Notes: generated by a model not told the origin, from the letters alone. Shown: positions 43,528-52,648, counted from the stretch's first letter. The stretch: 64,000 nucleotides of DNA from Ruegeria marisrubri (GCF_001507595.1 NZ_LQBQ01000001.1:620001-684000); one strand, 5' to 3'. Numbers and translations: made by a program.

Positions 43528-43730
43528 CGTTTGTCCTCCGTCTTGTCGGGACGCGCGCCGTAAAGACGCTCGCCGAGTTGCCGCACCAGTTCACGCTCAG
43601 GCCAAGTAAGCCGTTGGTCGTCAAGGGAAACTGCCAGCAGGCCTTGCTCCCGCCAGCCGTCACGTTTGACCTCATCGGGATCGCGTCGCCGTCCGCCATA
43701 GCCCGGCGGTGTGAAGCGCATCGCCTTCAT
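43524..43730 (-). CDS. Small uncharacterised phage protein
   Basis: 68 residues from the ATG at 43730, which overlaps the RuvC-like stop. It reads MKAMRFTPPGYGGRRRDPDE and WPERELVRQLGERLYGARP. It is basic, soluble and tightly packed in the replication operon. No family recognised. Confidence 0.6.
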   Translation of the reverse strand: MKAMRFTPPGYGGRRRDPDEVKRDGWREQGLLAVSLDDQRLTWPERELVRQLGERLYGARPDKTEDKR

Positions 43731-44263
43731 GCCAGCCCTCCATTGGTTTCGATCGCCCAAAGCAGGATCGCGATGGCGTCAGCCTCGTTGTCGTCAGCCG
43801 GGCTGAAGCCGCGGACCCGGGCGGCCGCGATCATGGCGTCCTTGTTGGCGTTGCCCTTGCCGGTCGCGAAGCGCTTGATCGTGCCGACTGGGACGCCCTC
43901 GTAGGGAACGCCGCGCAGTTCGGCCCAGGAGGTCAGCGTCGCCATCAGCCCGCCGTAGACATGCGCAGCGTCCGTGCCGGCGTGGCGGCGGACCTCCTCG
44001 AACCAGATTGCCGCAATCGGCCCGGAGAGCCGATCCAGTTCGGCCAGCCAGTTGGTGAAGCGCAGGTAGCGCATGCCGCCGCCATCGAAGCGACCTGGAC
44101 GGAAGGACACGGAGCCGGAGGTGATCAGCCCGTCGGCTCCATGCAGTGCCCATCCTGTGGTGGTACCGAGATCGAGCGCGAGCAAGGTGCGATCGGCGCG
44201 GTGCGCGACAGGCAGATCGGGGATTGCCTCGCGAGCGGAGGTGGCGAGAGTCAGGTCAGCCAT
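43727..44263 (-). CDS. RuvC-like Holliday-junction resolvase / RNase H-fold nuclease
   Basis: 178 residues from the ATG at 44263. The RNase H-fold pattern is clear: LLALDLGTTTGWALHG with the first Asp, AIWFEEVRRHAGTDAAHVYG with the Glu, and SPADDNEADAIAILLWA with the last acidic residues. This resembles phage RuvC-like endonucleases. It probably resolves branched DNA before packaging. Part of the replication operon. Confidence 0.8.
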   Translation of the reverse strand: MADLTLATSAREAIPDLPVAHRADRTLLALDLGTTTGWALHGADGLITSGSVSFRPGRFDGGGMRYLRFTNWLAELDRLSGPIAAIWFEEVRRHAGTDAAHVYGGLMATLTSWAELRGVPYEGVPVGTIKRFATGKGNANKDAMIAAARVRGFSPADDNEADAIAILLWAIETNGGLA

Positions 44264-44630
44264 GGGTGGTCTCCTTTTCTGGTTGGCTGCTCGGGTGGAA
44301 GACGACGGCGGCCTGGTGCTTGGCGGTACGGGGCCGCCGTCGTCGGATCGGGTTGTACAGGGAGCGTCGGAGCCCGCGCGCGCGGATACCCATCGACGTA
44401 TGGGAGGAGAGGCCAAACCTGCCGGTTGGCCTCCCCATACGTAGTATGGGGGCTTCCCCACTCGCCTCATGTTTTGGGCGTAGAGCTCTGTTTTCATTGC
44501 GCTTTCACGGGGCGGGCAATGAGAGAGGCCGATGAGGAAGACCTTTCTCATCTTCATGCACAACCCATTGATTTCATTGGGCCATGAGGAAGGGATGAGA
44601 ATGAGGAAGGCCGCGCTCATGATGAGGAAG
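44264..44630. other. Candidate replication origin: palindromes and ATGAGGAAG repeats
   Basis: 367 bases without a credible gene, between the RuvC-like gene and the primase-helicase stop. It contains an imperfect inverted repeat (44397-44441; inner arms AGGCCAAACC / GGTTGGCCT), a nested CCCATAC-GTA-GTATGGG palindrome (44434-44450), then four direct ATGAGGAAG repeats at 44532, 44584, 44601 and 44622, the last ending at the base before the primase-helicase stop. Direct repeats plus dyads beside a primase-helicase gene look like an origin; unproven. Confidence 0.45.
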
Positions 44631-46997
44631 TCAGTCATGGGCCTCCTCCGGATAGACCCAGACGGAGGGGTTCTCGACCTCGCGCGCGCGGCCGGAATGG
44701 GGGCATTTGTAATGGGTCGGTAGGACCGCTACGCCCTCTTCGAGAACCTCGCCAGTCTCGGCGTCGATGACGGGATCGCGGCCGAAGCGCATGTCCCGGA
44801 CGACGAGATACCCGAAATGCGATTGCGTGCCGGGGAAACCGTGCTCCGTGAAATTTCGGCGGAACTTGATCTGCCCCTTGGTGGCGAGGACCGAGAGCCG
44901 TTCGCGGATGCTGTAGCGCCCGCCAAGATCGAGCTGGTTCTCGAACGCTTCGGCAAACTGGGTGGCGGTGTAGAGCCGTCCCTCGGCCGCCTCGTCGAAG
45001 ATCAGCCCGAGCACGACCAGGTTCTTGCGATCCCGCTCCGCGTCATGCCTGGCACCCAGATCCTTGCGCACCAGCCGCTCGCTGCTCGGGGTGAGCTCGG
45101 CCCAGGTGCCATTCACCTTGTCGACCACCTTGGCAGGCAGCGCGGGGCCGTTGCGCAGCTCGATCTCCAGCCGGCGCTCGCTGGCCTCTTCGTCGGGCCG
45201 GTGCAGGATGAGACCGGTGGTGTAGAAGCCCCGGAGCGCGCTGGCGCCGGAAAGCGCGAGGAAAGGGTCCTCCTTCACCTGGTGCTTCGAGAGCTTCTTG
45301 GTGTGGTGGACGAGGATCACGCCGCAGTCGGGATTGACGTGGTCGCGCAGCACCTCGACCCGATCCTTCAGGAAGAACATCATGGCGGCGTTGTCGTTCT
45401 CGCCGCCGCCGTCGGGCCCGCCGTCGAAGAGGTTCCGGATCGGGTCGATGCAGAGGATGTCGAGCGGATCGTCGGGGAACGCGGACCTGATCGCCTCGGC
45501 CACGCGCGCGCTGCCCTCGGCATCGAGCAGCATCCGCAGCTTCGGCGTGACGATGAGGTTGTCGCGCGCGGCGACGATCAGCTCGGGCGGCAGGCCGATC
45601 TGCTGCATGCGCTCGCGCAGGTAGTGGTACTGGATCTCAGCCTGCAGGTAGAAGATCCGCAGCGGCCGTGGCGGGGTGAAGCCGAGGAAGGGCACGCCCG
45701 CCGCCAAATGCACCAGCAACGCGATCAGCAGGTCGCTCTTGCCGACCTTCGGCGCGCCGCCCAGCACCAGGAGCCCGCCCGGCGTCAGCACACGCGGGCC
45801 GATCAGGTCGGCGGGCATCGGGCTCTTGTCGTCGAGCAGCTGCCCCAGAGTGAAGCTGGGTATCTCGTCGGGCACCGGCGCGGCGCTGTCGAGCCGCACG
45901 AGCGGCGGGCCGTGGCGTTCGACATGGCGTGCCCAGAGGCGTTCGGATTCGCGCTTGAGCCGTTCCACCGGCCACTGGGGCCGCAGCATGGCGGCGTTGT
46001 AGCCGCAGATCGCTTCCCAGCCCTCGGCCTTCGAGAGGCGCCCCTCATGGACCAGCCGGATGAAATAGCCGATGGCGGCAGACGCCCCCTCGAAGCGCGA
46101 CCAGTCGTCGGCGCCGCCCTCGCGCACCGGGGTGACCAGCACATCCTCCACGGCGGGTTTGTCGAGCGTGGCGAAGTCCGGCGTCAGGCTCACGCCCGGC
46201 GCGGGCGGCATGTCGACCACGGCCTCGGCGAACTCGTCTAGATCGCGCTCCAGCCGCGCGTTCAGTTCGACGATGCGCACCAGCGTCTTGAGGCCGTTCT
46301 TGTAATAGACCGAACCCGCCACGCGGATCGGCTGATGGGCCGAGCGGAAATGCATGTCGCCCCCGACCTTGGCGGCAATGTCGCCGCGCAGCCGGCAGAG
46401 GCGGGCAATGTCGTCGCCCTCGGCGGGTTCTGTGAGCTTCCACCAGACGTGCGCCTTGTGCTGCCCCTCGGGCGTAATCCCGCCGCTTTCCACCACCATG
46501 GTGGGCGGGCCGAGATGGCGTTCGAGATGGGCGCGCCTCGCGGCGATGTCCCCGCTGTCGATGTCCACGACCACGGCCTGCATCTGCGCCACGTCGGCGG
46601 CCTTGGCCCGGCCGGATTCTGTCACCGTGCCGGGGATGACGTAGACCGCGGCGCCCTCGCGCGCGGCCCAGCCCGCGAAGGTCGCCATCTTCTCGGGCGC
46701 CGTCTCGTCGGCCGCGATCCAGATGTTGTGCGGCCGTCCATCGATCCCCTGTCCCTTGTCGATGAAGCTGCGCACCGGGATCAGCCCGTCGCAGTAGCCA
46801 AAGACCACCTCCATGAAGGAGGCGATCTGCTCAGGATCCGGTTCGTCGCCGAACGGGTCGATCTGCGGCGCCGCGTCGTTGAAATCACGCCAGGGGTTGA
46901 AATGGACGAGGTTTTCCCCGGGTTGGTCGGTCGTGCTGTCGTCGCGCATGTTGGTGTCCTCGGGAGGCTCGGGCGGGTCTTTGGGCGTGTCGGTCAT
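44631..46997 (-). CDS. Phage primase-helicase (RepB-like primase plus RecA-like ATPase)
   Basis: 788 residues from the ATG at 46997, which overlaps the nuclease stop (ATGA). The N-terminal ~300 residues contain AVVVDIDSGDIAARRAHLER, VVESGGITPEGQHKAHVWWK and RSAHQPIRVAGSVYYKNG, as in RepB-type primase domains. The RecA-like part carries Walker A GGAPKVGKSDLLIALLVHLA (about residue 415), Walker B LDILCIDPIRNLFDG and GVILVHHTKKLS. A C-terminal winged-helix region follows (about 680 on). It should start and drive phage replication. Confidence 0.85.
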   Translation of the reverse strand: MTDTPKDPPEPPEDTNMRDDSTTDQPGENLVHFNPWRDFNDAAPQIDPFGDEPDPEQIASFMEVVFGYCDGLIPVRSFIDKGQGIDGRPHNIWIAADETAPEKMATFAGWAAREGAAVYVIPGTVTESGRAKAADVAQMQAVVVDIDSGDIAARRAHLERHLGPPTMVVESGGITPEGQHKAHVWWKLTEPAEGDDIARLCRLRGDIAAKVGGDMHFRSAHQPIRVAGSVYYKNGLKTLVRIVELNARLERDLDEFAEAVVDMPPAPGVSLTPDFATLDKPAVEDVLVTPVREGGADDWSRFEGASAAIGYFIRLVHEGRLSKAEGWEAICGYNAAMLRPQWPVERLKRESERLWARHVERHGPPLVRLDSAAPVPDEIPSFTLGQLLDDKSPMPADLIGPRVLTPGGLLVLGGAPKVGKSDLLIALLVHLAAGVPFLGFTPPRPLRIFYLQAEIQYHYLRERMQQIGLPPELIVAARDNLIVTPKLRMLLDAEGSARVAEAIRSAFPDDPLDILCIDPIRNLFDGGPDGGGENDNAAMMFFLKDRVEVLRDHVNPDCGVILVHHTKKLSKHQVKEDPFLALSGASALRGFYTTGLILHRPDEEASERRLEIELRNGPALPAKVVDKVNGTWAELTPSSERLVRKDLGARHDAERDRKNLVVLGLIFDEAAEGRLYTATQFAEAFENQLDLGGRYSIRERLSVLATKGQIKFRRNFTEHGFPGTQSHFGYLVVRDMRFGRDPVIDAETGEVLEEGVAVLPTHYKCPHSGRAREVENPSVWVYPEEAHD

Positions 46998-47752
46998 CCG
47001 GGCAGGCCCCAGCAGCGCTCGGCCCATGGGCAGAACCGGCATTCGAAGAAGTCGCGGATCCGGGCCACGCGCGGCAGCAACTCGCGCGCGTCGGTGGCCC
47101 GAAGGATCCTCACAGCGCGATCCGACATCCGCTGGGCGAGCTCGGCGTCGAAGGGCACGAGCTCGTGGTGCAGCTCGGCCGTGTCCTTGTTGATCGCGGT
47201 AAAGAGCGCCGGGTTGGTCGAGAGGCCCGTCACGCTCGCCTCCATGTAGGCCTGGTAGAGCGCGATCTGGGCGGCATAGACGGGCTTGGCGACGGTCACC
47301 CCTTTGGCCACCGTCTCACGCCAGTTCTTCGCGTTCATGGTCTTGCATTCCCAGAGGGCGGGTGTGCGCAGACCCATGGCGGTGGGGGCGCCCATGACAA
47401 TCCCGTCGACATGGCCACGGATGCGCCCACCGGCGACCGAAAAGCCGAACTGGCCGCCATCTCGCTTCCGGGTGACCAGATCGAGCCCCGCCGCCCGCAG
47501 CCAGCGGATGGCGAGATCCTCGAGCGCGTGACCTATGGTGAAGATCCGGAGCGACCGACCCGAAAACTCCTGGCCGTCATCCTTGGGCGCATGGGCGAAA
47601 TCGAACTGCAGCGCCCGCTCGCAGGCGTGGCCGAGACGCGAGGCGCCGAGATAGTCGCGCGGAGGCGTGGCTGCGCGCTCGGCCTCGAGGGCCGCGTCCA
47701 CGGCCCCGTTGATGCGCTCCGCGATGCCGGGGCGGTGATTGTAGTCCAGCAT
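46994..47752 (-). CDS. Cas4/RecB-like PD-(D/E)XK exonuclease
   Basis: 252 residues from the ATG at 47752. The nuclease core is GRIRGHVDGIVMG with the Asp and PALWECKTMNAKNW with E-x-K. Cys in GHACERALQFDF and C-x2-C...C in FFECRFCPWAERCW give the four-Cys iron-sulphur arrangement of Cas4/AddB-like nucleases. It probably processes DNA ends in phage recombination. It overlaps genes on both sides by 3-4 bp. Confidence 0.85.
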   Translation of the reverse strand: MLDYNHRPGIAERINGAVDAALEAERAATPPRDYLGASRLGHACERALQFDFAHAPKDDGQEFSGRSLRIFTIGHALEDLAIRWLRAAGLDLVTRKRDGGQFGFSVAGGRIRGHVDGIVMGAPTAMGLRTPALWECKTMNAKNWRETVAKGVTVAKPVYAAQIALYQAYMEASVTGLSTNPALFTAINKDTAELHHELVPFDAELAQRMSDRAVRILRATDARELLPRVARIRDFFECRFCPWAERCWGLPG

Positions 47753-48180
47753 CAAAACGGGATCTCCGACTCGGCGGCGATCTCGGCCATCTCGGCGCGG
47801 AACGCCTCGATGGTGGTAACGATCAAGCGGTGCATGTCGTTTTGGGTCAGCAGCCCCAGTTGCCGATCCCAGCCGATCCGCTCCATCTCTGGCGCGAGCG
47901 CGCGCATGACGGCGGGCAGCGCCTGGGTTTCCTCTTCAGTGAAATCGACCATGCTCAGTCCTCTCTTTGCTTTGCGGGTGAAGGCCGCTTGGCAGCCCAT
48001 GGAACAGAACCAGCGGCGGTTTCGGTGGGGCCGCGGCCTGTGGGGATCGAACCAGCCGAAGCCGCGGGTGCGCGCGGTGCAGACGGCGCAGAGCGCCGGG
48101 CGCGGATGCCAGAGGCGATCAACGCCCGGTCGATCCGCAGCCTCTGCGGGCGGGGATGGGATTTCCGCGAAATGGCTCAC
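47752..48180 (-). CDS. DUF6511 zinc-binding protein
   Basis: 142 residues from a GTG start. A treble-clef-like Cys set is visible: CAVC and then WFCSMGC (about residues 31-63). The C-terminal half is helical, MRALAPEMERIGWDRQLGLL, and ends with EIPF. DUF6511 genes neighbour helicase and nuclease genes in related phages. It probably binds DNA or a replication partner. Confidence 0.7.
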   Translation of the reverse strand: MSHFAEIPSPPAEAADRPGVDRLWHPRPALCAVCTARTRGFGWFDPHRPRPHRNRRWFCSMGCQAAFTRKAKRGLSMVDFTEEETQALPAVMRALAPEMERIGWDRQLGLLTQNDMHRLIVTTIEAFRAEMAEIAAESEIPF

Positions 48181-49853
48181 GCCGCCCTCCGTTCCGGCGT
48201 GGCGGCGTCCTGGACCAACTGCCGGATCGCGCGTCTGTTGAACCGGAAGGAGATCAGCGCCGAGGCGTGGTAGCGGGTGATCCCGTAGTCGTGCCGCGCG
48301 CTCGGGGGCAGGTATTGCAGCTGCTTCTCGGTCGGCGCCTGCCGCAGCCAGCCGCGGGTCTTGAAGGCGCTCTCGTCGCTCTCATGCGCGTTCAGCCAGT
48401 CATCGGCCTGCGCAAGGCAGACGGCGCGCTCGCCGAGGCCGAGAAGCCGGGGCTGGACCCCGCGCCGGCCACCGACCGCATGCCAGAGCCCGCCCAGCCA
48501 GAAGATGCCGGCCCAGGCGGTGAAGCCCGTGGCCATCAGCGCCGCCTTGTCGCCGAAGAGATCTACCCACTGGAAACTCGACCGCTTCAAGAGGTCGATC
48601 TCGGTCATGACGAAGCTCTCGAGCGCTTCGGCGCCGGTCTCGTCCTTGGGTTCGACCAGCAGCGCGCCGCAGAGCGGGCATTCGCGGGCCGTCAGCGGGA
48701 TCTCGGCCTCGCATTCCGGGCATGTCTTCGTGGGCGCCATGCCGCTCGCTTGGCGGCCATCGAGGTCCACGTCCTGCTCCAGCGTGCCGTGCATCAGGCT
48801 CGACGTTCCGAAATCCAGCACCACGCAATCGGTCTTGACGACGCCGGGATGTTCCTCGGGATCGATGGTGCGCAGGCCGCGCCCGACCATCTGGATCATG
48901 GTGGACTTGCAGGATGAGGGCCGTAGCAGGATGACGCAGGACGTGGGCGGGTGATCGAAGCCCTCCGTGAGCACGGAGACGTTGACCAGAACGGCGATCT
49001 CGCCCGTGGCATAGGCCGCGAGGATGTTGCGGCGTGCGTCGGCGGAAAGCTCGCCATGGATCAACCCCGCCGGAATGCCGGCCGCGTTGAAGGCCTCGGC
49101 GACGTGAGCGGCATGGGCGACGGTGGAGCAGAAAACGATGGTCGGCCGCCCTGCGGCCTTCTCGCGCCAGTGGCGGATCACCTCGTCGGTGACGGGGGCG
49201 CGGTCCATGATGCCGGCGACCTCGGTCATGTCGAAGTCGAGGGAGGTCTTGCGCACCTTCTGCAGTTGCGCGCGCACGCCCACGTCGATCACGAAGGTGC
49301 GCGGCGGCACGAGATGGCCCGAGGCGATCAACTCGCCCAGCCGGACCTGGTCGGCCACGTTGTCGAAGACCTCGCGCAGCCCCTTCCTGTCGCCCCGGTT
49401 CGGCGTGGCAGTGACACCGAAGATGCGGGCCTCGGGATTGGCGTCGTGGACCCGGTCGACGATGCGGCGGTAGCTGTCGGCAATGGCGTGATGCGCCTCG
49501 TCGATCACCAGCAGGTCGAGCCGCGGCATGGCCTTGAGATTGGCCGAGCGGCTCAGGGTCGGCGCCATGGCGAAGGTGACCTGGCCCGACCAGTCCTTCG
49601 TGGCGGCATCGACCACCGAGGTGGAGATATCGGGATTGACCCGGCCGAACTTCGCCCGGTTCTGGGCCGTCAACTCGTCGCGATGGGCCAGAACGCAGGC
49701 CCTGGCGCCGTCGCCGACGAACGATCCGGCAACCGCCGACAATGCGATCGACTTCCCGAATCCGGTGCTGGCGATGCTCAGCGTATTGCCGTGGGTCGAG
49801 AGCGCAGCGAGGCTGCGCTCCACGAAGAGTTTCTGGCGGGGACGAAGGCGCAT
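48177..49853 (-). CDS. DEAD/DEAH-box SF2 helicase
   Basis: 558 residues. Motif I STGFGKSIALSAVAG (about residue 30), motif II LLVIDEAHHAIADSY, motif III FGVTATPNR, and in the second lobe VNVSVLTEGFDHPPTSCVIL and QMVGRGLR. A zinc-ribbon-like CPECEAEIPLTARECPLCGA lies at about residue 375. It is similar to UvsW/RadD-type branch-migrating helicases of phages. It should help replication and recombination. Confidence 0.88.
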   Translation of the reverse strand: MRLRPRQKLFVERSLAALSTHGNTLSIASTGFGKSIALSAVAGSFVGDGARACVLAHRDELTAQNRAKFGRVNPDISTSVVDAATKDWSGQVTFAMAPTLSRSANLKAMPRLDLLVIDEAHHAIADSYRRIVDRVHDANPEARIFGVTATPNRGDRKGLREVFDNVADQVRLGELIASGHLVPPRTFVIDVGVRAQLQKVRKTSLDFDMTEVAGIMDRAPVTDEVIRHWREKAAGRPTIVFCSTVAHAAHVAEAFNAAGIPAGLIHGELSADARRNILAAYATGEIAVLVNVSVLTEGFDHPPTSCVILLRPSSCKSTMIQMVGRGLRTIDPEEHPGVVKTDCVVLDFGTSSLMHGTLEQDVDLDGRQASGMAPTKTCPECEAEIPLTARECPLCGALLVEPKDETGAEALESFVMTEIDLLKRSSFQWVDLFGDKAALMATGFTAWAGIFWLGGLWHAVGGRRGVQPRLLGLGERAVCLAQADDWLNAHESDESAFKTRGWLRQAPTEKQLQYLPPSARHDYGITRYHASALISFRFNRRAIRQLVQDAATPERRAA

Positions 49854-49863
49854 GGGCGTGCCC

Positions 49864-50463
49864 TCACTCGGCCCAGGACGGGCGGCCCGGAGTTGCCGGG
49901 GCCGCCGGAGTTGGTGCCGACCTGACTGGAGCCGCCGGGGCCGTTGGCGCCATCGGCGCAGATGCCGTTCCCATGATCTGCGCGTAGTCCCGATGATCCG
50001 GCGTCACGGCCGCGCGGATCTCGTTCTTTTCCTCGCCCATGGCGTCGGTGCCGACATCGATCCTGGCGACGAACTCGAGCCCGTCGAGATCGGCAAAGCC
50101 GCCGATGCGCCGCGCCGCCTGCGCCTGGGGCGAGGTGTCCTTGTCGGAAATCCCCCGTGCCGAGTTCAGCATGCCCCGGATCAGGCTGCGGCCCATGTTG
50201 GCCCAGTCCGGCCCCTTGGGGCTCATGAGCCCGATCAGGGTGAAGATCTTGCGCCGGGCGTATTGCCCCTCGAGCACGGTGAACTCGCCGTTCAGGTAAA
50301 CCGCCCCGGTGGAGCCGCGGGTGGCATAGCCCCCGGTCCAGCCCTGCGACGGGTCGTCGAAGCCGCCGGGGCGGATGGTGAGGCGCACCTTGGCGAGCGT
50401 GCCCTTGGGGATGAGGTTGGCGTTGGATTGCGCGTCGTTGAAGTCATTCCACAGGCCAGACAT
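49864..50463 (-). CDS. DUF669-like single-strand DNA binding candidate
   Basis: 199 residues. It begins SGLWNDFNDAQSNANLIPKG, followed by a beta-rich region (TLAKVRLTIRPGG; YLNGEFTVLEGQYARRKIFT) and ends in a low-complexity Pro/Ala tail. This plan, an OB-like core plus flexible tail, and its place between an ATPase and a helicase fit a phage single-strand-DNA binding protein. No sure family assignment. Confidence 0.55.
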   Translation of the reverse strand: MSGLWNDFNDAQSNANLIPKGTLAKVRLTIRPGGFDDPSQGWTGGYATRGSTGAVYLNGEFTVLEGQYARRKIFTLIGLMSPKGPDWANMGRSLIRGMLNSARGISDKDTSPQAQAARRIGGFADLDGLEFVARIDVGTDAMGEEKNEIRAAVTPDHRDYAQIMGTASAPMAPTAPAAPVRSAPTPAAPATPGRPSWAE

Positions 50464-50476
50464 GGCATTGGTCCTT

Positions 50477-51355
50477 TCAGTTGGAGGGATCGGGTTCGGG
50501 GGTGGCGGCAGGCGCCGGGATCGCCGGCGGATCGATCACCAGCGGGCGCGCATCGAGCGGCAGTGGCTGGTGGATCTTGTCGATCAGGCGGCCCAGATCG
50601 GGGGGTTCGAGCATCTCCAGTCGGCCGGAGCGGTCTTTGGCCGGATAGCCCCAAGGGTTCTGCGTCTGGCAGACGAAGACCCGCCGCAGCTCGCCCTGTT
50701 GGTCGGGCAGCGAGGTCAGCGTCAGCACCTCGTCGACGATGCCGGGCAGTTCCAGCCCGGTCTTGGAGCCCTCGATCTGCGGCACGAAGACCTTGCGATT
50801 GAAGTCGTCGAGCTTCTCGTCGAGGATGCCGACAAAGATCACGTTCTTCGCCCGCGTGTGCTGCAGATGGGTGAGCCAGGCGATCATCTCGCGCCCATGC
50901 AGCCCGTAGGCGCCGCGCACGTCCGGCTTCCCGGTCTTGTCGGAATGCGCTTCGGGCTGGCCCTTGCACCACTGAAAGCAGAGTCGGCCGGCCACGGTGA
51001 TCGAGTCGACGAAGATCGTGTCGTACTTGTCGAGCGCGGAGGGATCGCCGAACTTCTTGCAGACCGCCTCGAAATGCGCCCGGCTGTAGGGCTGGTCGTC
51101 CCTGAGCGCCGGGTTGGCCCCGCCGATGAATACCGCGAAATCCCGGCATTCGGTCCAGGTGCGCGGTCGGATCGTGTCGATGGCCAGCCCCTCGACGGCG
51201 AGATCGCCCGCTTCAAGGTCGAAGAACAGCGTCGTGCTTGCCTTGAGGGTGCGCAGCAGCGTGGTCTTGCCCGCGCCGCTGGCTCCGAAGATCGCGGCCT
51301 TCACGCCGCGCATCTCGGCCAGCCGCTCATCGGCGGTGATGATGGGGAGGGTCAT
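50477..51355 (-). CDS. RecA-like ATP-binding protein (AAA_24 / Sak4-like)
   Basis: 292 residues from the ATG at 51355. Walker A is AAIFGASGAGKTTLLRTL (about residues 19-36), Walker B DTIFVDSITVAGRLCFQW, then NVIFVGILDEKLDD, and a C-terminal Pro-rich tail. These features place it with phage RecA-fold recombinases of the AAA_24/Sak4 kind, working with a single-strand DNA binding protein; the previous gene fits that role. Confidence 0.82.
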   Translation of the reverse strand: MTLPIITADERLAEMRGVKAAIFGASGAGKTTLLRTLKASTTLFFDLEAGDLAVEGLAIDTIRPRTWTECRDFAVFIGGANPALRDDQPYSRAHFEAVCKKFGDPSALDKYDTIFVDSITVAGRLCFQWCKGQPEAHSDKTGKPDVRGAYGLHGREMIAWLTHLQHTRAKNVIFVGILDEKLDDFNRKVFVPQIEGSKTGLELPGIVDEVLTLTSLPDQQGELRRVFVCQTQNPWGYPAKDRSGRLEMLEPPDLGRLIDKIHQPLPLDARPLVIDPPAIPAPAATPEPDPSN

Positions 51356-51840
51356 TGATCCGCCCCTTCCGGCTTGATCTCGACCTTCAGTGCGCCGGGC
51401 CGCACGGTGCGGGCAGGCTCGAAACCGGCGCGGATCGCCTCGGGCCAGGCGGCGTATTTGCGCTCGGGCACCTTGTAGGTGACATCGACATATTGGGCAG
51501 GATCGTCGCCCGCGGCGCGGATGCGCTCGACCATGGCGGCAAGTTGCTCCTGGTTCCAATCGACGCGTTTCGGCAAATCCGCGACCACGGTGAAATCGCC
51601 ATCGGCAATGCGGACGGTGCCGGTGTCCTTGCCGCAGGCGCGGCGGGCTTCGGCGGCGCGGGAACCGTAACGAACATCCAGCGCGGCGTTGAACCGAGCA
51701 GCGACGGCGCGCATCTGGCGCGCGGCCTCGGCGATCTCGCGCTGCAGGACGGCTAGGAGTTCGACCGGCAATTGGGCGATCTCGCCGGTGGACAGGTTGA
51801 GCAACTCGTCGATGCTCGGGGTGTTCTCGGGGTATGGCAT
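51352..51840 (-). CDS. Uncharacterised early phage protein
   Basis: 162 residues from the ATG at 51840. The N-terminal half is a helical coiled region (LLAVLQREIAEAARQMRAVA). The C-terminal half reads VVADLPKRVDWNQEQLAAMV and VTYKVPERKYAAWPEAIRAG. It is tightly coupled to the RecA-like gene by a 4-bp overlap. No family is recognised; a role in recombination is suggested by context. Confidence 0.6.
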   Translation of the reverse strand: MPYPENTPSIDELLNLSTGEIAQLPVELLAVLQREIAEAARQMRAVAARFNAALDVRYGSRAAEARRACGKDTGTVRIADGDFTVVADLPKRVDWNQEQLAAMVERIRAAGDDPAQYVDVTYKVPERKYAAWPEAIRAGFEPARTVRPGALKVEIKPEGADQ

Positions 51841-51868
51841 AGGTGTCTCCTTTTTGGGGGGATGGGTG

Positions 51869-52231
51869 TCAGGCGGCTTCGAGCAGCCGCATGGAGAGCG
51901 GCGCGCCGGGCGGGCCCGGCCTGGGGCGGGCGATGGCGATGTAGGCAAATTCGTCGGGGCCGAGCCGGGTCTGCACGAGGTGCACCAGCCCCTGGTCCGC
52001 GGCGCGCATGGCCGCGGCCGCCACCTGTTGCAGGCTGCTTTGCTGCTCGGACGAAAGCCGCGAGACGACCGAGGTCGCGTCCACCGCGAGGAAGCCACGG
52101 TGATAGACCAGCGTCTCTCCAGGCTCGGCCTGCGCGATCCAGGCGCACAGCCCGACCTCGTCGAGCCCGGGGCCATTCAGCCCGTGGATCGGCACCACCT
52201 CGGCCTCGGTGATGGGCGACAGGCGTCCCAT
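51869..52231 (-). CDS. Uncharacterised early phage protein
   Basis: 120 residues from the ATG at 52231; a GTG precedes it. It reads LDEVGLCAWIAQAEPGETLV and FLAVDATSVVSRLSSEQQSS, then helical AMRAADQGLVHLVQTRLGPD. It looks soluble and compact. It follows the excisionase-like gene with a 1-bp overlap and belongs to the same early operon. Confidence 0.6.
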   Translation of the reverse strand: MGRLSPITEAEVVPIHGLNGPGLDEVGLCAWIAQAEPGETLVYHRGFLAVDATSVVSRLSSEQQSSLQQVAAAAMRAADQGLVHLVQTRLGPDEFAYIAIARPRPGPPGAPLSMRLLEAA

Positions 52232-52437
52232 CACGCCGCTCCCGGCGCGGTGTCGGCGGTCTGTTGCAACTGGCCCTGCTCGAAGGCGATGATGTCCTCG
52301 AGCCGGTAGACCACCCGGCCGCCGATCTTCATGTAGGCCGGGCCTTCACCGGCCCACCGCCAGCGTTCCAGCGTGCGGTGGGAAATGGTCCAGCGCCGGG
52401 CGAGTTCCTTCTGGTTGAGACAATGTGGCTTCCGCAT
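52231..52437 (-). CDS. Excisionase/AlpA-like helix-turn-helix protein
   Basis: 68 residues. The MerR-like helix-turn-helix reads NQKELARRWTISHRTLERWR, with a wing RVVYRLEDIIAFEQ. It is the size of phage excisionases and AlpA-type regulators. It is the first gene of the early minus-strand operon, just after the GGGGGAT-box region, so it is probably an early regulator and possibly the recombination directionality factor. Confidence 0.78.
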   Translation of the reverse strand: MRKPHCLNQKELARRWTISHRTLERWRWAGEGPAYMKIGGRVVYRLEDIIAFEQGQLQQTADTAPGAA

Positions 52438-52508
52438 CCTGCTTCCCCTCGTTGATGGCTTCGGGGAAGTGATGCCAAATCCCGCTAGGGGATGTCGTCA
52501 GGATCAGC

Positions 52509-52605
52509 GGGGGATGCGGAGGGGGATCACTTGCGCCTTGCGGCAGTGGGGTTTCCGGTCAGGTGGGGGATGGGTGATCCCCCACCATCCCCCTGCCGAT
52601 CCCCC
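52509..52605. promoter_or_regulatory. Six GGGGGAT boxes before the early operon
   Basis: Three boxes read GGGGGAT on the plus strand (52509-52515, 52521-52527, 52565-52571) and three read ATCCCCC (52577-52583, 52587-52593, 52599-52605). The inner pair forms a perfect 10-bp inverted repeat, GGTGGGGGAT / ATCCCCCACC, centred near 52574. The block lies 72 to 168 bp upstream of the early operon start. It looks like a multi-site operator. Confidence 0.6.
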
Positions 52606-52648
52606 TTTGGCGCAATCCGCGGGTCGGATCGTGAGGGAAAGAGGCGAC

